This document shows, in pieces, positions 20,652-31,412 of a stretch of 64,000 bases of DNA. Both the position numbers and the translations under genes were made by a program. The notes beneath the pieces are model-generated. The model was not told the DNA's origin. It did no database searches and saw only the letters and a program-made list of their open reading frames with translations. Position 1 is the first letter of the stretch. Each line of letters opens with the position of its first letter. The stretch comes from Listeria floridensis FSL S10-1187 (lineage in GTDB: Bacteria; Bacillota; Bacilli; Lactobacillales; Listeriaceae), in the NCBI RefSeq assembly GCF_000525875.1, contig NZ_AODF01000004.1:30803-94802 (forward strand), given 5' to 3'.

Positions 20652-20950
20652 GATATTTCCTCCTTGAAACCAGTTATTCAACTGATCTAGTTTGCTCATT
20701 TAAGCATTAACTTTTCTCGTTCGCATCTATTTTACTATATTCGCGAAACGATTGAAAGCCCATCTTCTTGAACCCGCAACAAAGCGCACTTTGCTGTCAA
20801 GTAAAAAATCTTTGCAGCATTTCCGCATAAGGACTTGCAAGAAAGTCATTTGTATGATAAATTATTCTAGTGTATGAAATTAACTGACGAGATGCTCTTC
20901 AGATTTTTATCCGAAACATCTTGAGAAGTTTGGTATAAGGAGGGGTTATA
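20652..20950. promoter_or_regulatory. Divergent promoter region of yloU-fakA and rpmB
   Basis: No gene here. The minus strand has TTTCAA - 17 nt - TAAAAT (20729-20757) for yloU. The plus strand has TTGCAA - 17 nt - TAAATT (20835-20863) for rpmB, leaving a leader of about 80 nt. Confidence 0.5.
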
Positions 20951-21139
20951 ATGGCTAAAGAATGTGTGATTACAGGTCGTAAATCTCGTTCTGGCAACCG
21001 TCGTTCCCACGCGATGAATTCAAGCAAACGTACTTGGAAAGCGAACTTACAAAAAGTGCGCATCTTAGTAAACGGTAAACCTAAGAAAGTTTGGGTATCT
21101 ACTCGTGCGCTTAAATCTGGAAAAGTAGAACGTGTTTAA
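20951..21139 (+). CDS. rpmB: Ribosomal protein bL28
   Basis: A 62-residue basic protein of standard length, with the L28 signature [19 protein letters not shown] and no Cys zinc ribbon (the zinc-independent form). It is preceded by AAGGAGG. It is transcribed alone, divergent from yloU, and ends at a strong terminator. Confidence 0.98.
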   Translation: MAKECVITGRKSRSGNRRSHAMNSSKRTWKANLQKVRILVNGKPKKVWVSTRALKSGKVERV

Positions 21140-21157
21140 TCTTAATCAGAGAAGCAG

Positions 21158-21188
21158 AAATGCAGTGAAAACATTCACTGCATTTTTT
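21158..21188 (+). terminator. Terminator after rpmB
   Basis: An 11-bp stem, AATGCAGTGAA / TTCACTGCATT, with an AACA loop followed by T6. Confidence 0.92.
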
Positions 21189-21212
21189 CTTTGTCCAAAA
21201 ATACTCGCAAAC

Positions 21213-21253
21213 AAAAAACCGCAAAAGCTAGACTAAAAATCCAACTTCTGCGG
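21213..21253 (-). terminator. Terminator after the thiN-side membrane-protein gene
   Basis: A 14-bp stem with G-U pairs (21219-21232 with 21240-21253), a 7-nt loop and T6 on the minus strand. Confidence 0.8.
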
Positions 21254-21282
21254 GTCATCTCGCTTCGCATGTTCGCTTCAAC

Positions 21283-21654
21283 CTAGTTTTTCTTTTCCGT
21301 TTCAGCATTTTCCTGCCGCGCATCAATTTCCGCAGCCTTACCAAGAATTCCACAGATTACCATAAACATTCCGGCAAAAATATGCACGAAAATGAAAGCT
21401 GGGATACCGCTTACGAAAATAATCGGAATGGCGATCTTAAACTTTTTCTTGACTAAAAAAGAATAGCCGACTACAAAGCTGATAATAAAAATTAAACTTG
21501 CCACCGTCATAATCATGATTGGTGTTTTTAAGTTGTCGGAGTACTGAAATGAAAAAGCATTACGCGTTGTAAAAACTTGGACAACCAAACTAAACAAAAT
21601 GGCAATCCCACCTGTAATTAATGACCAATTATATTTGCTTTTAAAAAGTTCCAA
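21283..21654 (-). CDS. Small integral membrane protein of unknown function
   Basis: About 123 residues with four predicted membrane segments (near 14-32, 47-70, 75-95 and 97-115) and a charged C-terminal tail rich in Glu/Lys. I do not recognise the family. A TTG start at 21654 fits the AAAGGAG spacing better than the GTG at 21660, which almost touches the ribosome binding site. It follows thiN by 13 nt and ends the thiN-side operon. Confidence 0.75.
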   Translation of the reverse strand: MELFKSKYNWSLITGGIAILFSLVVQVFTTRNAFSFQYSDNLKTPIMIMTVASLIFIISFVVGYSFLVKKKFKIAIPIIFVSGIPAFIFVHIFAGMFMVICGILGKAAEIDARQENAETEKKN

Positions 21655-21667
21655 AAACACCGCTCCT

Positions 21668-22312
21668 TTAATCTTTGCTTTGAATCATCAAAATGAGTCC
21701 TGTTTCAAATGTAAATCGACCTTGCACGCCAAGAAATTCATTGCTTGAAAGTGCTCGTCCAAACGGAAAAGAGGCCTCGTGAAGCGGATATTTAAATCCT
21801 TCGAGCGTAAGACCTGCCACATTCCCCATCGTGATAAATGCCGCGTATTCCATTTCCGCTTGCTTCTTGACATGGTAGCTACCCGGCAGATACATTTTCA
21901 TCCAGTTAGAAACGTCTACAAGCTCAACAAGTGGAACCGCCGACTCAAACTCTGGCTTCGTGAGCATCATCAAATTTGCAAGCAAATGATCCATCCGGCC
22001 GCCTGTTGCACCAAAAATCCGAATCAAATCCGGCTTTTTTTCCATCGCGAACAAAAGTCCGATTTCCGTATCCGTCAAATCTTTTTCAGCTGGAAACTCG
22101 CTCACATCAGCGACATGCTCTTTAAGAGACGCAAGCTCTGACTCAGAAAGCGAATCAAAATCCCCCATCGCCTTAATCATCGGGATACCGCGCTCAAGCA
22201 AGTATTTCGCACCGCCGTCAACACCGATCCAGTCCGCTCCGGAACTCGTATATGGCGAAAGATCTGGTAGCTCGCTTTCAGGTCCTCCCACCATGATATG
22301 TATCGTCTTCAA
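21668..22312 (-). CDS. thiN: Thiamine pyrophosphokinase
   Basis: A 214-residue enzyme that transfers pyrophosphate from ATP to thiamine. The conserved motifs GVDGGAKYLLE, MGDFDSLS, EKDLTDTE and GATGGRMDHLLAN are all present. It follows rpe, as in Listeria and Bacillus. Confidence 0.96.
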   Translation of the reverse strand: MKTIHIMVGGPESELPDLSPYTSSGADWIGVDGGAKYLLERGIPMIKAMGDFDSLSESELASLKEHVADVSEFPAEKDLTDTEIGLLFAMEKKPDLIRIFGATGGRMDHLLANLMMLTKPEFESAVPLVELVDVSNWMKMYLPGSYHVKKQAEMEYAAFITMGNVAGLTLEGFKYPLHEASFPFGRALSSNEFLGVQGRFTFETGLILMIQSKD

Positions 22313-22333
22313 ATTTCCAACCCCTTTTTGGCA

Positions 22334-22360
22334 AAAGAAGCCGCATTATGCTGCTTCTTT
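22334..22360 (-). terminator. Hairpin between rpe and thiN
   Basis: The arms AAAGAAGCCGCAT and ATGCTGCTTCTTT pair with one mismatch. There is a short T run on the minus strand only, so it could be a weak terminator or an RNA-stability element that reduces thiN relative to rpe. Confidence 0.5.
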
Positions 22361-22366
22361 CTACCC

Positions 22367-23023
22367 TTATTCCCCAACAATTTGACGCAGCTTATCAATC
22401 GGTATCATGCGGTCGGGATTTCCATAAATGTAGCTACCCGCAACGAAAATATCCGCACCCGCATCAAGGCACTGCTTCGCGGTTACATCGTTAACTCCGC
22501 CGTCCACTTCAATCGCAATCGAATACCCTTTTTCAGCACAATACGCTTTAAATGCCGTAATCTTATTCAAGACTTCTGGAATAAATTTTTGACCGCCAAA
22601 CCCGGGATTAACCGTCATGAACAGCACCATATCCAGTTCATCTAACACATGATACAACGTGTCAATCGGCGTTGCAGGATTTAACACCGCGGCCGCCTTT
22701 ACATCAAACGAGCGGATATGCTGCAGCGTGCGGTGAAGGTGCGGACACGTTTCTACATGAACCGAAATAATATCCGCACCAGCTTTCGCAAACTGCGGAA
22801 TATACGCATCCGGATTTTCAATCATCAGATGGACATCAAGCGGGAGTTTTGTCCGTGGTCGAATGGCTTTTACAACATCCGGCCCGAACGTGATATTCGG
22901 AACAAAATGACCGTCCATCACATCGACATGAAGGTAATCTGCTCCAAGTGCTTCTACTTCTTTAATGTCGCGTTCCAAATTAGCAAAGTCAGCGCTTAAA
23001 ATTGAAGGTGCAATTTTTCCCAT
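22367..23023 (-). CDS. rpe: Ribulose-phosphate 3-epimerase
   Basis: A 218-residue TIM barrel. PSILSADFANLE near the N-terminus, HVDVMDGHFVPNITFGP with metal-binding His and Asp, and MTVNPGFGGQKF are hallmark motifs. It interconverts ribulose- and xylulose-5-phosphate. It lies 2 nt after rsgA. Confidence 0.97.
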   Translation of the reverse strand: MGKIAPSILSADFANLERDIKEVEALGADYLHVDVMDGHFVPNITFGPDVVKAIRPRTKLPLDVHLMIENPDAYIPQFAKAGADIISVHVETCPHLHRTLQHIRSFDVKAAAVLNPATPIDTLYHVLDELDMVLFMTVNPGFGGQKFIPEVLNKITAFKAYCAEKGYSIAIEVDGGVNDVTAKQCLDAGADIFVAGSYIYGNPDRMIPIDKLRQIVGE

Positions 23024-23025
23024 TT

Positions 23026-23904
23026 TTAATACCTCGGCTTTCTCGATTTTAGTTCTGTTAAAATTTGGAGATAATCTTCGTAACGAAAGACAGCAATTTC
23101 ATTCTCCGCTACCGCCGTTTTGACCGCACAAGCAGGTTCATTTTCATGCAGACAGCCGCGGAACTTGCAGCCACTCCGACGATCTTCAATTTCTGGAAAA
23201 CAGAATTGCAGCTTCTCCGGTTCCAAATCCGTCCATTCAATTGAACTGAAACCGGGTGTATCTACAATAAATCCATCACCGATCGGCAGAAGTTCGACAT
23301 GTCGCGTCGTATGTTTCCCTCTGCCGAGCGCATTTGAGATTTCACCTGTCGAAAGCGTCAAATCCGGATTGAGCCGGTTTAACAGCGTAGATTTCCCTAC
23401 TCCTGACTGACCGGCGATAACCGCAACACGGTCTTTCACAAGGCTGATAAGCGCCGTCCGGTCTACTTCATCATTCGCAAGAAACACTTCATAGCCGACA
23501 GCCTGATATACTTCCGTTGCAGCTTCAACCGCCGCTTTTTCAGCTTCGCTCGCAATATCCAATTTGCTGATACAAATAATAGGTGTGATATCTTCTTTTT
23601 CAATTGCAACGAGAAACCGATCCGCCAAGTTGGTTGAAAAACCGGGTTCCGTTGCCGAAAATACAAGAATGGCAATGTCGATATTAGCGACCGGAGGACG
23701 TACAAGTTCGTTTTCTCGCGGTAAAATTTCAAGAATATAGCCATCTGTCTCATTATCTGCTTGAAAAACCACATCATCACCGACAAGCGGCGTCAGTTTA
23801 CGCTTTCTAAAATTGCCACGCGCCCGTGTTTGATAAGTTTTTCCTTCACTATAGACATAATAAAATCCGCTGAGAGCTTTAATAATTTGACCTTCCAGAG
23901 CCAT
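23026..23904 (-). CDS. rsgA: Ribosome small-subunit biogenesis GTPase RsgA
   Basis: A circularly permuted GTPase of about 292 residues. The OB domain is followed by the G4 ISKLD, the G1 GQSGVGKSTLLN, the G3 DTPGFSS, and a zinc motif (CKFRGCLHENEPAC). It helps 30S maturation. The start MALEGQ at 23904 is preferred to 23928 because AAAGGAGG lies just upstream. It follows prkC. Confidence 0.95.
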   Translation of the reverse strand: MALEGQIIKALSGFYYVYSEGKTYQTRARGNFRKRKLTPLVGDDVVFQADNETDGYILEILPRENELVRPPVANIDIAILVFSATEPGFSTNLADRFLVAIEKEDITPIICISKLDIASEAEKAAVEAATEVYQAVGYEVFLANDEVDRTALISLVKDRVAVIAGQSGVGKSTLLNRLNPDLTLSTGEISNALGRGKHTTRHVELLPIGDGFIVDTPGFSSIEWTDLEPEKLQFCFPEIEDRRSGCKFRGCLHENEPACAVKTAVAENEIAVFRYEDYLQILTELKSRKPRY

Positions 23905-23924
23905 TACCTCCTTTACGCATATAA

Positions 23925-25958
23925 TCAACCAGGATAATCTACATTTCCTTCATCCACAGTTTCACCGTCGCGCATTACTTTATAAGCCGCCTTTGAACCT
24001 TCTTCAACTTCAAACGTAAGGGTTACATTCGTATTTTTAGTAATATCCATTTCGCGATAAGGCGATGACATGCTGTGGTTTTTATCTTCAATATAAATCA
24101 CGATATGCTGAGGAGTTGGCGTAGTATTTTCATCCGCCGCGTCTTCATTCCCCGTATCCGCTGTATTGTCTTTGGTGTCGTCAAATGGAATTGTCAACGT
24201 CCGCGTTACCTTTTTCACTTCTTTTTCTTTTGGCCCGCGAGAAAGAACAACTTGAATGGTGTCTCCGGCATTAATGCTCGCGCCAGAACCTGGGCTTTGC
24301 GAAATTACTTGGCCCTTTTCAACCGTATCCGAGTATTCCTCGCTCGTTTTAATCGTGATTCCGGTTGATGCCGCGTAATCATCCAGTGCACGCTGATTAT
24401 AACCGCTCAAATCCTTTAGCGTCATTGGTTCTTTACCTTTGCTGACCGTAAACATAACATTCGTTTCCTTTGCAATCACTTCCGCACCTGCCGCCGGATC
24501 TTGCGAAATAATCATGCCTGCCTCAACCGTATCGCTGTACTCCTCTTTCTGATCGACTGACTTAAAGCCTTGTTCTGAGAGCTTCGCCTTGGCATCATCG
24601 TAATCTTTATCTGAAAAATCTTCCATCGAAATTTTCTTTGAACCAATACTGATATAAAGTGTGACCTTCGTTCCTTTTATTTTCATCTCGCCCGCTTCCG
24701 GATTTGACTTAATAACACGGCCTTCCTTTACTGTATCACTGTTCTTCTCGACCGTTTTCCCAATCGTAAATCCTTCACGCTGAAGGAGCGACATAGCCGC
24801 CGCTTCCGTCTTGCCTGCGAGATCCGGTATCTCCACTTCATCTGGTTCGCGTCCAAGCGCCCATAAAGTCGTAATTAATCCAGCAAACAGCAAAATAATC
24901 ACCAGTACAATCCAAAAAACCTTCTTCTTTTTGCTCTTGTTTTTCTTTTTGCCCTGTTCTGTTCCTTTTTTCGCATCCTCTTTCGGCTTTTTTTCCTCAG
25001 CCGGAGTCTTATCCGATTCGCGCTCCGGGACAACTGTTTCATCTAAATTCCGAATCGCATCCTTCGCTAGAACAATCGGAATTGTCTTTGTATCGCCATC
25101 ATCCGCTTTAATCATATATTTCGGTTCATTTAATCGCTCTGGATCAAGACATGTTCTAAGATCTTCTTCCATTTCTTCAACCGACTGATAGCGAGCAAAC
25201 GGGTCTTTCGCTGTTGCTTTGATAATAATATTTTCTAGGCTTTGCGGTATCGCCGGATTCGCTTCCCGAACTGACGGCATCTTCGCCTGCAAATGTTTGA
25301 TGGCAATTGAAACAGCAGATTCTCCGTCATAAGGTACTTCACCGCTCAAAAGTTCATATAGCACGATACCAAGCGAATAGATATCCGATTTTTGCGTCGC
25401 CATTCCGCCGCGCGCTTGTTCAGGAGATAAATAATGAACAGAGCCAAGCAAAGAGTTAGTTTGCGTAATCGAAGTTTCCGAAAGCGCCATTGCAATTCCG
25501 AAGTCCGTGATCTTCACAACACCTTTACGGTCAATCAAAATATTCTGCGGTTTGATGTCGCGATGGATGATATGATGCTGATGCGCGGCTGAAACCGCCG
25601 AAACAATTTGGCGCATAATATCAACTGCTTTATCAAACGGAATCGGATGATTTTCTTGGATATACTGTTTCAAATCCATGCCGTCAACATGTTCCATTAC
25701 AATATAATGCAAGTCATTTTCTTCACCGACATCATAAATGCTGACAATATTCGGGTGATCTAAACTTGTTGCCGATTGTGCTTCGCGCTGAAAACGTCGA
25801 ATCAAATTGCTTTCATCTGCGAGGTCAATTCTAAGAATCTTAACCGCTACGTCGCGATTCAAAATCATATCGTGCGCGAGAAAGACATTTGCCATTCCAC
25901 CGCCGCCAATCGGGCTTAAAATTTTATAGCGTCCGCTAAGACGTTTTCCGATCATCAT
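23925..25958 (-). CDS. prkC: PASTA-domain Ser/Thr protein kinase
   Basis: 677 residues. The kinase domain has GGGGMANVF, the catalytic HRDIKPQNIL, DFGIA and SPEQARGG (residues ~10-270). A Lys-rich linker and one membrane helix near 350 follow. The extracellular part holds three clear PASTA repeats and a C-terminal Ig-like domain. PASTA domains bind muropeptides/lipid II and couple wall status to phosphorylation. It overlaps stp by 4 bp, the usual kinase-phosphatase pair. Confidence 0.97.
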   Translation of the reverse strand: MMIGKRLSGRYKILSPIGGGGMANVFLAHDMILNRDVAVKILRIDLADESNLIRRFQREAQSATSLDHPNIVSIYDVGEENDLHYIVMEHVDGMDLKQYIQENHPIPFDKAVDIMRQIVSAVSAAHQHHIIHRDIKPQNILIDRKGVVKITDFGIAMALSETSITQTNSLLGSVHYLSPEQARGGMATQKSDIYSLGIVLYELLSGEVPYDGESAVSIAIKHLQAKMPSVREANPAIPQSLENIIIKATAKDPFARYQSVEEMEEDLRTCLDPERLNEPKYMIKADDGDTKTIPIVLAKDAIRNLDETVVPERESDKTPAEEKKPKEDAKKGTEQGKKKNKSKKKKVFWIVLVIILLFAGLITTLWALGREPDEVEIPDLAGKTEAAAMSLLQREGFTIGKTVEKNSDTVKEGRVIKSNPEAGEMKIKGTKVTLYISIGSKKISMEDFSDKDYDDAKAKLSEQGFKSVDQKEEYSDTVEAGMIISQDPAAGAEVIAKETNVMFTVSKGKEPMTLKDLSGYNQRALDDYAASTGITIKTSEEYSDTVEKGQVISQSPGSGASINAGDTIQVVLSRGPKEKEVKKVTRTLTIPFDDTKDNTADTGNEDAADENTTPTPQHIVIYIEDKNHSMSSPYREMDITKNTNVTLTFEVEEGSKAAYKVMRDGETVDEGNVDYPG

Positions 25959-26710
25959 TTGGACGTTCCTCCTTCTTGCAGATTTCTTGTAAGGAGAAGA
26001 ACCGTAATGTTATCTTTGCCCCCATTGGCATTTGCCTTCGTAATAAACGAATCCGCTTTTTCCGCGAGTGTCCGTTCACTTAAAAGCGTCTGCTTAATTT
26101 CTTCTTCTGAAATCATATTGCTCAAGCCATCGGAACATAAAAGCAAAATGTCCGTTGCTTCAAATGGTACCGTAAAAGTATCTGTGTCAACGGTTCCTTC
26201 CACACCAAGCGCCCGAAGCAGAATATTTTTTCGGGGATGGTTTTCAGCATCCTCTTTTGAAATTTCACCTTTTCGCAAAAGCTCATTCACAAGAGAATGA
26301 TCTTCCGTTACTTGCTTCAGTTCTTTTCCATTCAGCAGGTAGCCTCTGCTGTCGCCTACATTCGCGATGATAACTTGGCTTCTTGTGAAAACTGCTGCAA
26401 CGAGCGTTGTTCCCATTCCTTTTAAACCAGATTCTTCACCAGCATAAGCTACGATTTCCCGATTGATCTTTTGAATCGTTTCGCGAAACCATGCTTCTAC
26501 ATCTGGCGCATATAAAAATTCATTCGTTTCTTGCCATGCCTCGCTTAAGAGCCGAACGGCCATTTCAGAAGCCACATCTCCAGCTCTGTGACCGCCCATT
26601 CCGTCAGCAACAATAACAATCGGGTTGCCCGTTTTATTTTCGAATACTCCGCCGTTGTCTTCATTATGATGTCTGATTCTTCCTCTGTCGGTTCTAAATT
26701 CTACGTGCAT
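25955..26710 (-). CDS. stp: PP2C-type Ser/Thr phosphatase
   Basis: A 251-residue PPM phosphatase. RIRHHNEDNGG, VADGMGGHRAGDVAS, GDSRGYL and DGLSNMISEEEI carry the metal-binding Asp/Glu residues. It reverses PrkC phosphorylation. The start MHVEFRTD at 26710 is taken; the longer reading begins inside rsmB-proximal sequence with poor spacing. Confidence 0.95.
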   Translation of the reverse strand: MHVEFRTDRGRIRHHNEDNGGVFENKTGNPIVIVADGMGGHRAGDVASEMAVRLLSEAWQETNEFLYAPDVEAWFRETIQKINREIVAYAGEESGLKGMGTTLVAAVFTRSQVIIANVGDSRGYLLNGKELKQVTEDHSLVNELLRKGEISKEDAENHPRKNILLRALGVEGTVDTDTFTVPFEATDILLLCSDGLSNMISEEEIKQTLLSERTLAEKADSFITKANANGGKDNITVLLLTRNLQEGGTSK

Positions 26711-26730
26711 AATCCGCTTTCTCTCCAATC

Positions 26731-28056
26731 TTAAGGACGTCTCTTGAAACTAGAAACGTAAAAACCATCGCTTCCAAAATCAGTAGGTAAAACTTGCAGG
26801 TCATCGCCCGTTCTTAAATGTCTTAACTTTTCAGGAACAGCTACTGTAAGCTGTTCAAATTCTGGATGCTTTGCTAAAAATGCTGCAGCAACTGCGCCAT
26901 TTTCCTCGTGGTCAATTGTACAGGTACTATAGACTAATATACCATTTTCTTTTACCAGTTGGCTAACTTCATCTAAAATGTCGAGCTGAATTTCAGAAAG
27001 GCGCTCAATATCTTTTTCCGTTTTACTGTATTTAATATCCGGCTTCCTCCGCAACACACCAAAACCTGTACACGGCGCGTCAACGAGCACACGGTCAAAG
27101 CTTTTCACATCAAATTGCGTCGCCGCTTCCCGCGCATCAAGGGTTTGTGTTCGAATATTCAAGAGTCCAAGCCGCTCTGCCGCCGCACTAATCAGCTTCG
27201 TTTTATGCTTGTGAATGTCGAGAGCCGTCACATTTCCCGTTCCATGCATTTTTTCTGCGATATGCGTCGTTTTTCCGCCCGGCGCCGCACAAGCGTCGAG
27301 CACCTCTAAATCATCTTCCAGTTCAAGCGCATAAGCAGCGAGCATTGAACTTTCATCTTGAATCGTACAGCGACCTTCACGAAACGCATCCGTCCCAGCA
27401 ATACTTCCACGCGTCACAAGAATGGCTTCTGGAATCTCTGCTGCGGCTTCCGCTTCAACTCCTGCTTTATGAAACTCCGCCAGAAGAGCCGTTCTGTCAG
27501 TCTCTGTTTTATTCACTCGGACCGACTGATGTGGCGGAACAAGAAAGGCCTCAGCGAGTTGTTCTGCTTTTTCATACCCATATTGATCAATCATTCGGCG
27601 TGCTAAGAAAAGCGGCAAGCTCCCCTGAACTGCCAAGCGTTCTCCTGCATCCGAAAGTGCATCAAGCGGCTTAACCCCTTGCCTTAAAATGCTCCGCAAC
27701 ACACCGTTCACAAAACTGGTTACACCTTTATGTCCGCGTTTTTGGGCAATTTCACCCGCCTCGTGCAGGACTGCGTGTTCTGGAACCTTATCTAAGAATT
27801 CGAGCTGGTAGACCGAAAGCCGAAGCAGCATCAGTACCCAGTCATCCGGTTTTTTCTTCAAAAATGGTTCAAGATAATAATCGAGCGTAATCTTGCGCTG
27901 CAAAGTTCCATAGACAAGCTCTGTTAAAAGAGCCTTATCTTCCCTTTTAAGCGGATATTTTTTCAGAGTTTCGTTAATCAGCAAATGGCTGTAGGAACCT
28001 TGATTTTCAATTTTGAGCAACAGCTCAAGCGCCAGTTCGCGCGTCGTTTTCTTCAT
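26731..28056 (-). CDS. rsmB: 16S rRNA m5C967 methyltransferase RsmB
   Basis: 441 residues. The N-terminal NusB-like RNA-binding domain is followed by a SAM-dependent Rossmann domain with DACAAPGGKTTHIAE, the motif-IV Cys in VDAPCTGFGVLRR, and the motif-VI Cys in YSTCTI. It directly follows fmt (the start abuts the fmt stop), as in many Bacillales. Confidence 0.96.
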   Translation of the reverse strand: MKKTTRELALELLLKIENQGSYSHLLINETLKKYPLKREDKALLTELVYGTLQRKITLDYYLEPFLKKKPDDWVLMLLRLSVYQLEFLDKVPEHAVLHEAGEIAQKRGHKGVTSFVNGVLRSILRQGVKPLDALSDAGERLAVQGSLPLFLARRMIDQYGYEKAEQLAEAFLVPPHQSVRVNKTETDRTALLAEFHKAGVEAEAAAEIPEAILVTRGSIAGTDAFREGRCTIQDESSMLAAYALELEDDLEVLDACAAPGGKTTHIAEKMHGTGNVTALDIHKHKTKLISAAAERLGLLNIRTQTLDAREAATQFDVKSFDRVLVDAPCTGFGVLRRKPDIKYSKTEKDIERLSEIQLDILDEVSQLVKENGILVYSTCTIDHEENGAVAAAFLAKHPEFEQLTVAVPEKLRHLRTGDDLQVLPTDFGSDGFYVSSFKRRP

Positions 28057-28999
28057 TTAATTGCCAAACCTCGTTTCTTTTGGAAGTGTGCGCCCTGCTC
28101 CTTGCATGAAGGCACTTGCTTCCATTTTCGGCTTTCCGGCCGGTTGAACCACATCTGGAATCAAAATCCCACCATCACCAGCAACTATCCCGAATTTCGA
28201 CTTAGAAAGTGCAATAAAACTTCCGGGAAGAAGTGCTACGGTTTCAACCGACAAATGCGCCTTCAAAATCTTAAATGCTTGACCGTTAAGCGTTGTATAC
28301 GCCGTTGGAAACGGTGCAAGTCCGCGAATGTGATTAAACACTTCCCGCGCAGAGCGCGTCCAGTCGATTTTTTTCCTGCTCGCGGCTGATGTTTCGTGCA
28401 AACGTAACCTTTGCTTCATCTTGCGGTACCGCTGTAATTTTCCCTTCAAAAAAGTCCGGCAACGTCTCCATCAAGAGTTTAGCCCCAACATCTGAAAGCT
28501 TGTCAAACATTGATCCAGTATCATCTTCATCCGTAATCGGAATGCTACGCTGTGCAATCATATCGCCGGCATCAAGCTGCTTGACCATATACATAATCGT
28601 AACGCCGGTTTCTTTATCCCCGTTCATCACCGCATAATGAATTGGTGCCCCGCCGCGGTAAGCCGGCAAAAGCGACGCATGAACGTTAATCGCACCAAAT
28701 TTCTGCGCATTAAGCAATTTTTCGGGCAAAATCTGACCATAAGCGGCGGTTACGAGCAAATCTGCTTGCAAACGAATAAGCGCTTCAAGCTCTTCGGAAC
28801 TGCGTAGCTTCTCCGGCTGAAAAATCGGAATTCCCAGTTCGAGTGCCTTTCGCTTCACAGGCGGCGGTGTCAAAATCCGTTTGCGTCCAACTGGGCGGTC
28901 GGGCTGCGTGACCACTGCTATAACCTCATAGCGTTCAGCTAAGTTTGAAAGAATCGGCACCGCAAATTCCGGTGTTCCCATAAAAATAATTTTTTTCAT
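28057..28999 (-). CDS. fmt: Methionyl-tRNA formyltransferase (frameshifted)
   Basis: The frame is split at a 7-T run (28368-28374, plus strand). Removing one base joins REQEK to IDWTRSA, the family-conserved junction, and gives 313 residues. The N-terminal domain has [12 protein letters not shown] and [16 protein letters not shown]; the C-terminal OB-like domain follows. It formylates initiator Met-tRNA. Loss would severely slow growth, so an assembly error is likely. It sits between priA and rsmB. Confidence 0.94.
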
Positions 29000-29008
29000 A
29001 AAATCCTC

Positions 29009-31406
29009 CTACATCAGCACATATGGCTGAACATCGATCGAAATCGTAAGTCCTTTCGCTTGCTCTTTTTGAAAGTGATCTAAGAGCTCCTTTAATTCTC
29101 GTTTCAATTCTGGTTCAAATTTATATTTAATCATACATTGATAGCGATATTTATTATTAATCCGGCTGATCGTACTTGGCACCGGCCCAAGAATCATCGA
29201 ATTTGCAGCCAGTTTCGTCTTCAAATGGCTGGCAATCGAATGAATCGTTTGGATCGCTTTTCGTTCATCGCTATCACTGACACTAATTAGCGTTAAATAA
29301 TAAAACGGCGGATAGGCGCCGCGTCTTCGCATCTGCATCTCATGCTCATAAAAACCAAGATAATCATGCTCTTTCGCAAATTCAATACTATAATGTTCCG
29401 GGCTGTAGCTTTGTACAACAACTTCACCTGGAAGTTCATGCCTTCCCGCGCGTCCGCTGACTTGGGTGAGCAGCTGGAAAGTTCGCTCTGAAGCGCGAAA
29501 ATCCGGCAGAAATAGCATTGTATCAGCATTCAATACCCCAACAAGCGTTATGTTAGGAAAATCCAGTCCTTTTGCAATCATCTGCGTACCGAGCAAAATA
29601 TCAGCTTCTTGATTTTTAAAGCGCGTCAATAGTTTTTCATGCGCACCTTTTGTTCGCGTTGTATCGACATCCATCCGGATAATCCTCGCCTCAGGAATCA
29701 GTTTCGTCAAGCTTTCTTCAACCTTTTGAGTTCCTGTCCCAAAGTAACGGATATGCTCGCTTTCACACGATGGACATTTTGACGGAACACGTTCCTCATG
29801 CCCGCAGTAATGACATTTCATCCGATTGGTTGCTTGGTGATAGGTTAGCGAAATATCACAATTCGGACATTCCACCACATAGCCACAATCCCTACACATC
29901 ACAAATGAGGCGTAGCCCCGCTTATTCAGCAAAAGAACAATTTGCTGTTTAGCTGCTATTCGTTGTTTGATTTTTTCCAGTAAAAGAGTTGAAAATTCTG
30001 TTCGATTTTCATTGCGCAACTCCTCACGCATATCTACCACATGGACTTCCGGCATTACTTGGCGGTTAATCCGGTCGGGCAACTCGAGAAGCGTATACAC
30101 GCCTTTTTTCGCTCTGGCAAATGATTCAAGCGATGGCGTGGCACTTCCGAGAACAACCGGACAGCCGTGGCGCTTTGCTCGCCAAATTGCGACATCACGT
30201 GCATGATAACGCGGATTATCTTCTTGCTTATAACTTGCTTCATGCTCTTCATCGATAATGATAATCCCGATATTTTCAAACGGAGCAAACACAGCAGAAC
30301 GCGCTCCAACCACGACTTTGGCATCTTTGCGTTCAATTTTGCGCCATTCATCATATTTTTCACCATGAGAAAGTGCACTGTGAAGAACCGCCACTTGCTC
30401 GCCGAAGCGGCCTTTAAATCGCTCAACCATTTGCGGAGTCAGCGAAATTTCCGGCACAAGTACAATGGCTTCCTTTCCTTCAGCAAGCACTTTCGCGATA
30501 GATTGCAAATAAATTTCAGTCTTACCGCTTCCTGTTACGCCATGCAGTAAAAATGTTTCTGCCTGCTTTGCATCCATAATTTTCGTACAAGCTGCTTCTT
30601 GCGCACTTACAAGCGGAAGCGGTCTAGTAGGTTCAAATTCATGTCCAGCATAAGGATCGCGCCCGATAACTTGTTCAGTAATGCTTAAAAGTCCTTGCTT
30701 TTCGAGCCCCGAAATAGTTTCTGCAGAAGTACGAGCCGCTTCCTTCAAATCTTTGAGCGTCATAAAGCGACCCGGCTCAAGCTCCGTCATCACATTTAAC
30801 ACGCGGGCTTTTGCTTTCGCCGTTTTCGGCAAATTTGCGATCGCTTCGTCAAGTTCAGCAATGTTCACATTAGAGCGCACCGTTTTCATTTTTTTTCTGC
30901 GTTACTTTATTTTTCACTGCATAACCGATTTCAATATCGCCATCTTGCAGATATTTTTTAAATTGTGGTAAAAGGCCAACTTGTTCTGCCTTCTTGAAAT
31001 CAAGTGTTCCATAACCGCCAAACAGCCGTTCAAGCTCTTCATCGCTGTCATTAAGGCGAATAAAGTATTTTTCGTACTTCGCGCGCAGAGCTGGCGGAAG
31101 CATCGCTTGATAAACCGAAACACGAAACGATAATGTATCACTAGCGATCCAGTCGCCAAGCTCCAACAGTTCTTGATTTAAAACTGGCAGAATATCCATT
31201 GCAGAGTCGATTTCCTTCAATTTGTCAGTATCTGCTTCGGCTTGAATAGCAACAACGAAACCCTGTACTTTCCGATTTCCAAATGGAACCGAAACGCGCG
31301 TTCCGACTTGGATGATATCCAAAAGCTCGGTTGGAATCAAGTAATCGAACGGGCGGTCAACTTGCCGAGCTGGAACATCGACGATCACCTTAGCAATTCG
31401 ATTCAT
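29009..31406 (-). CDS. priA: Primosomal helicase PriA (frameshifted)
   Basis: The frame is split at an 8-T run (30889-30896, plus strand). With one base removed, VTQKK continues to MKTVRSNVNIAEL, giving 798 residues. The N-terminal DNA-binding domain precedes the helicase core with VTGSGKTEIYLQ, DEEHEASYKQ and GSATPSLES. Zinc-binding Cys pairs lie between the helicase lobes (CRDCGYVVECPNC, CHYCG, CPSC). PriA restarts replication at collapsed forks. It follows coaBC. Confidence 0.95.
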
Positions 31407-31412
31407 CCAGCT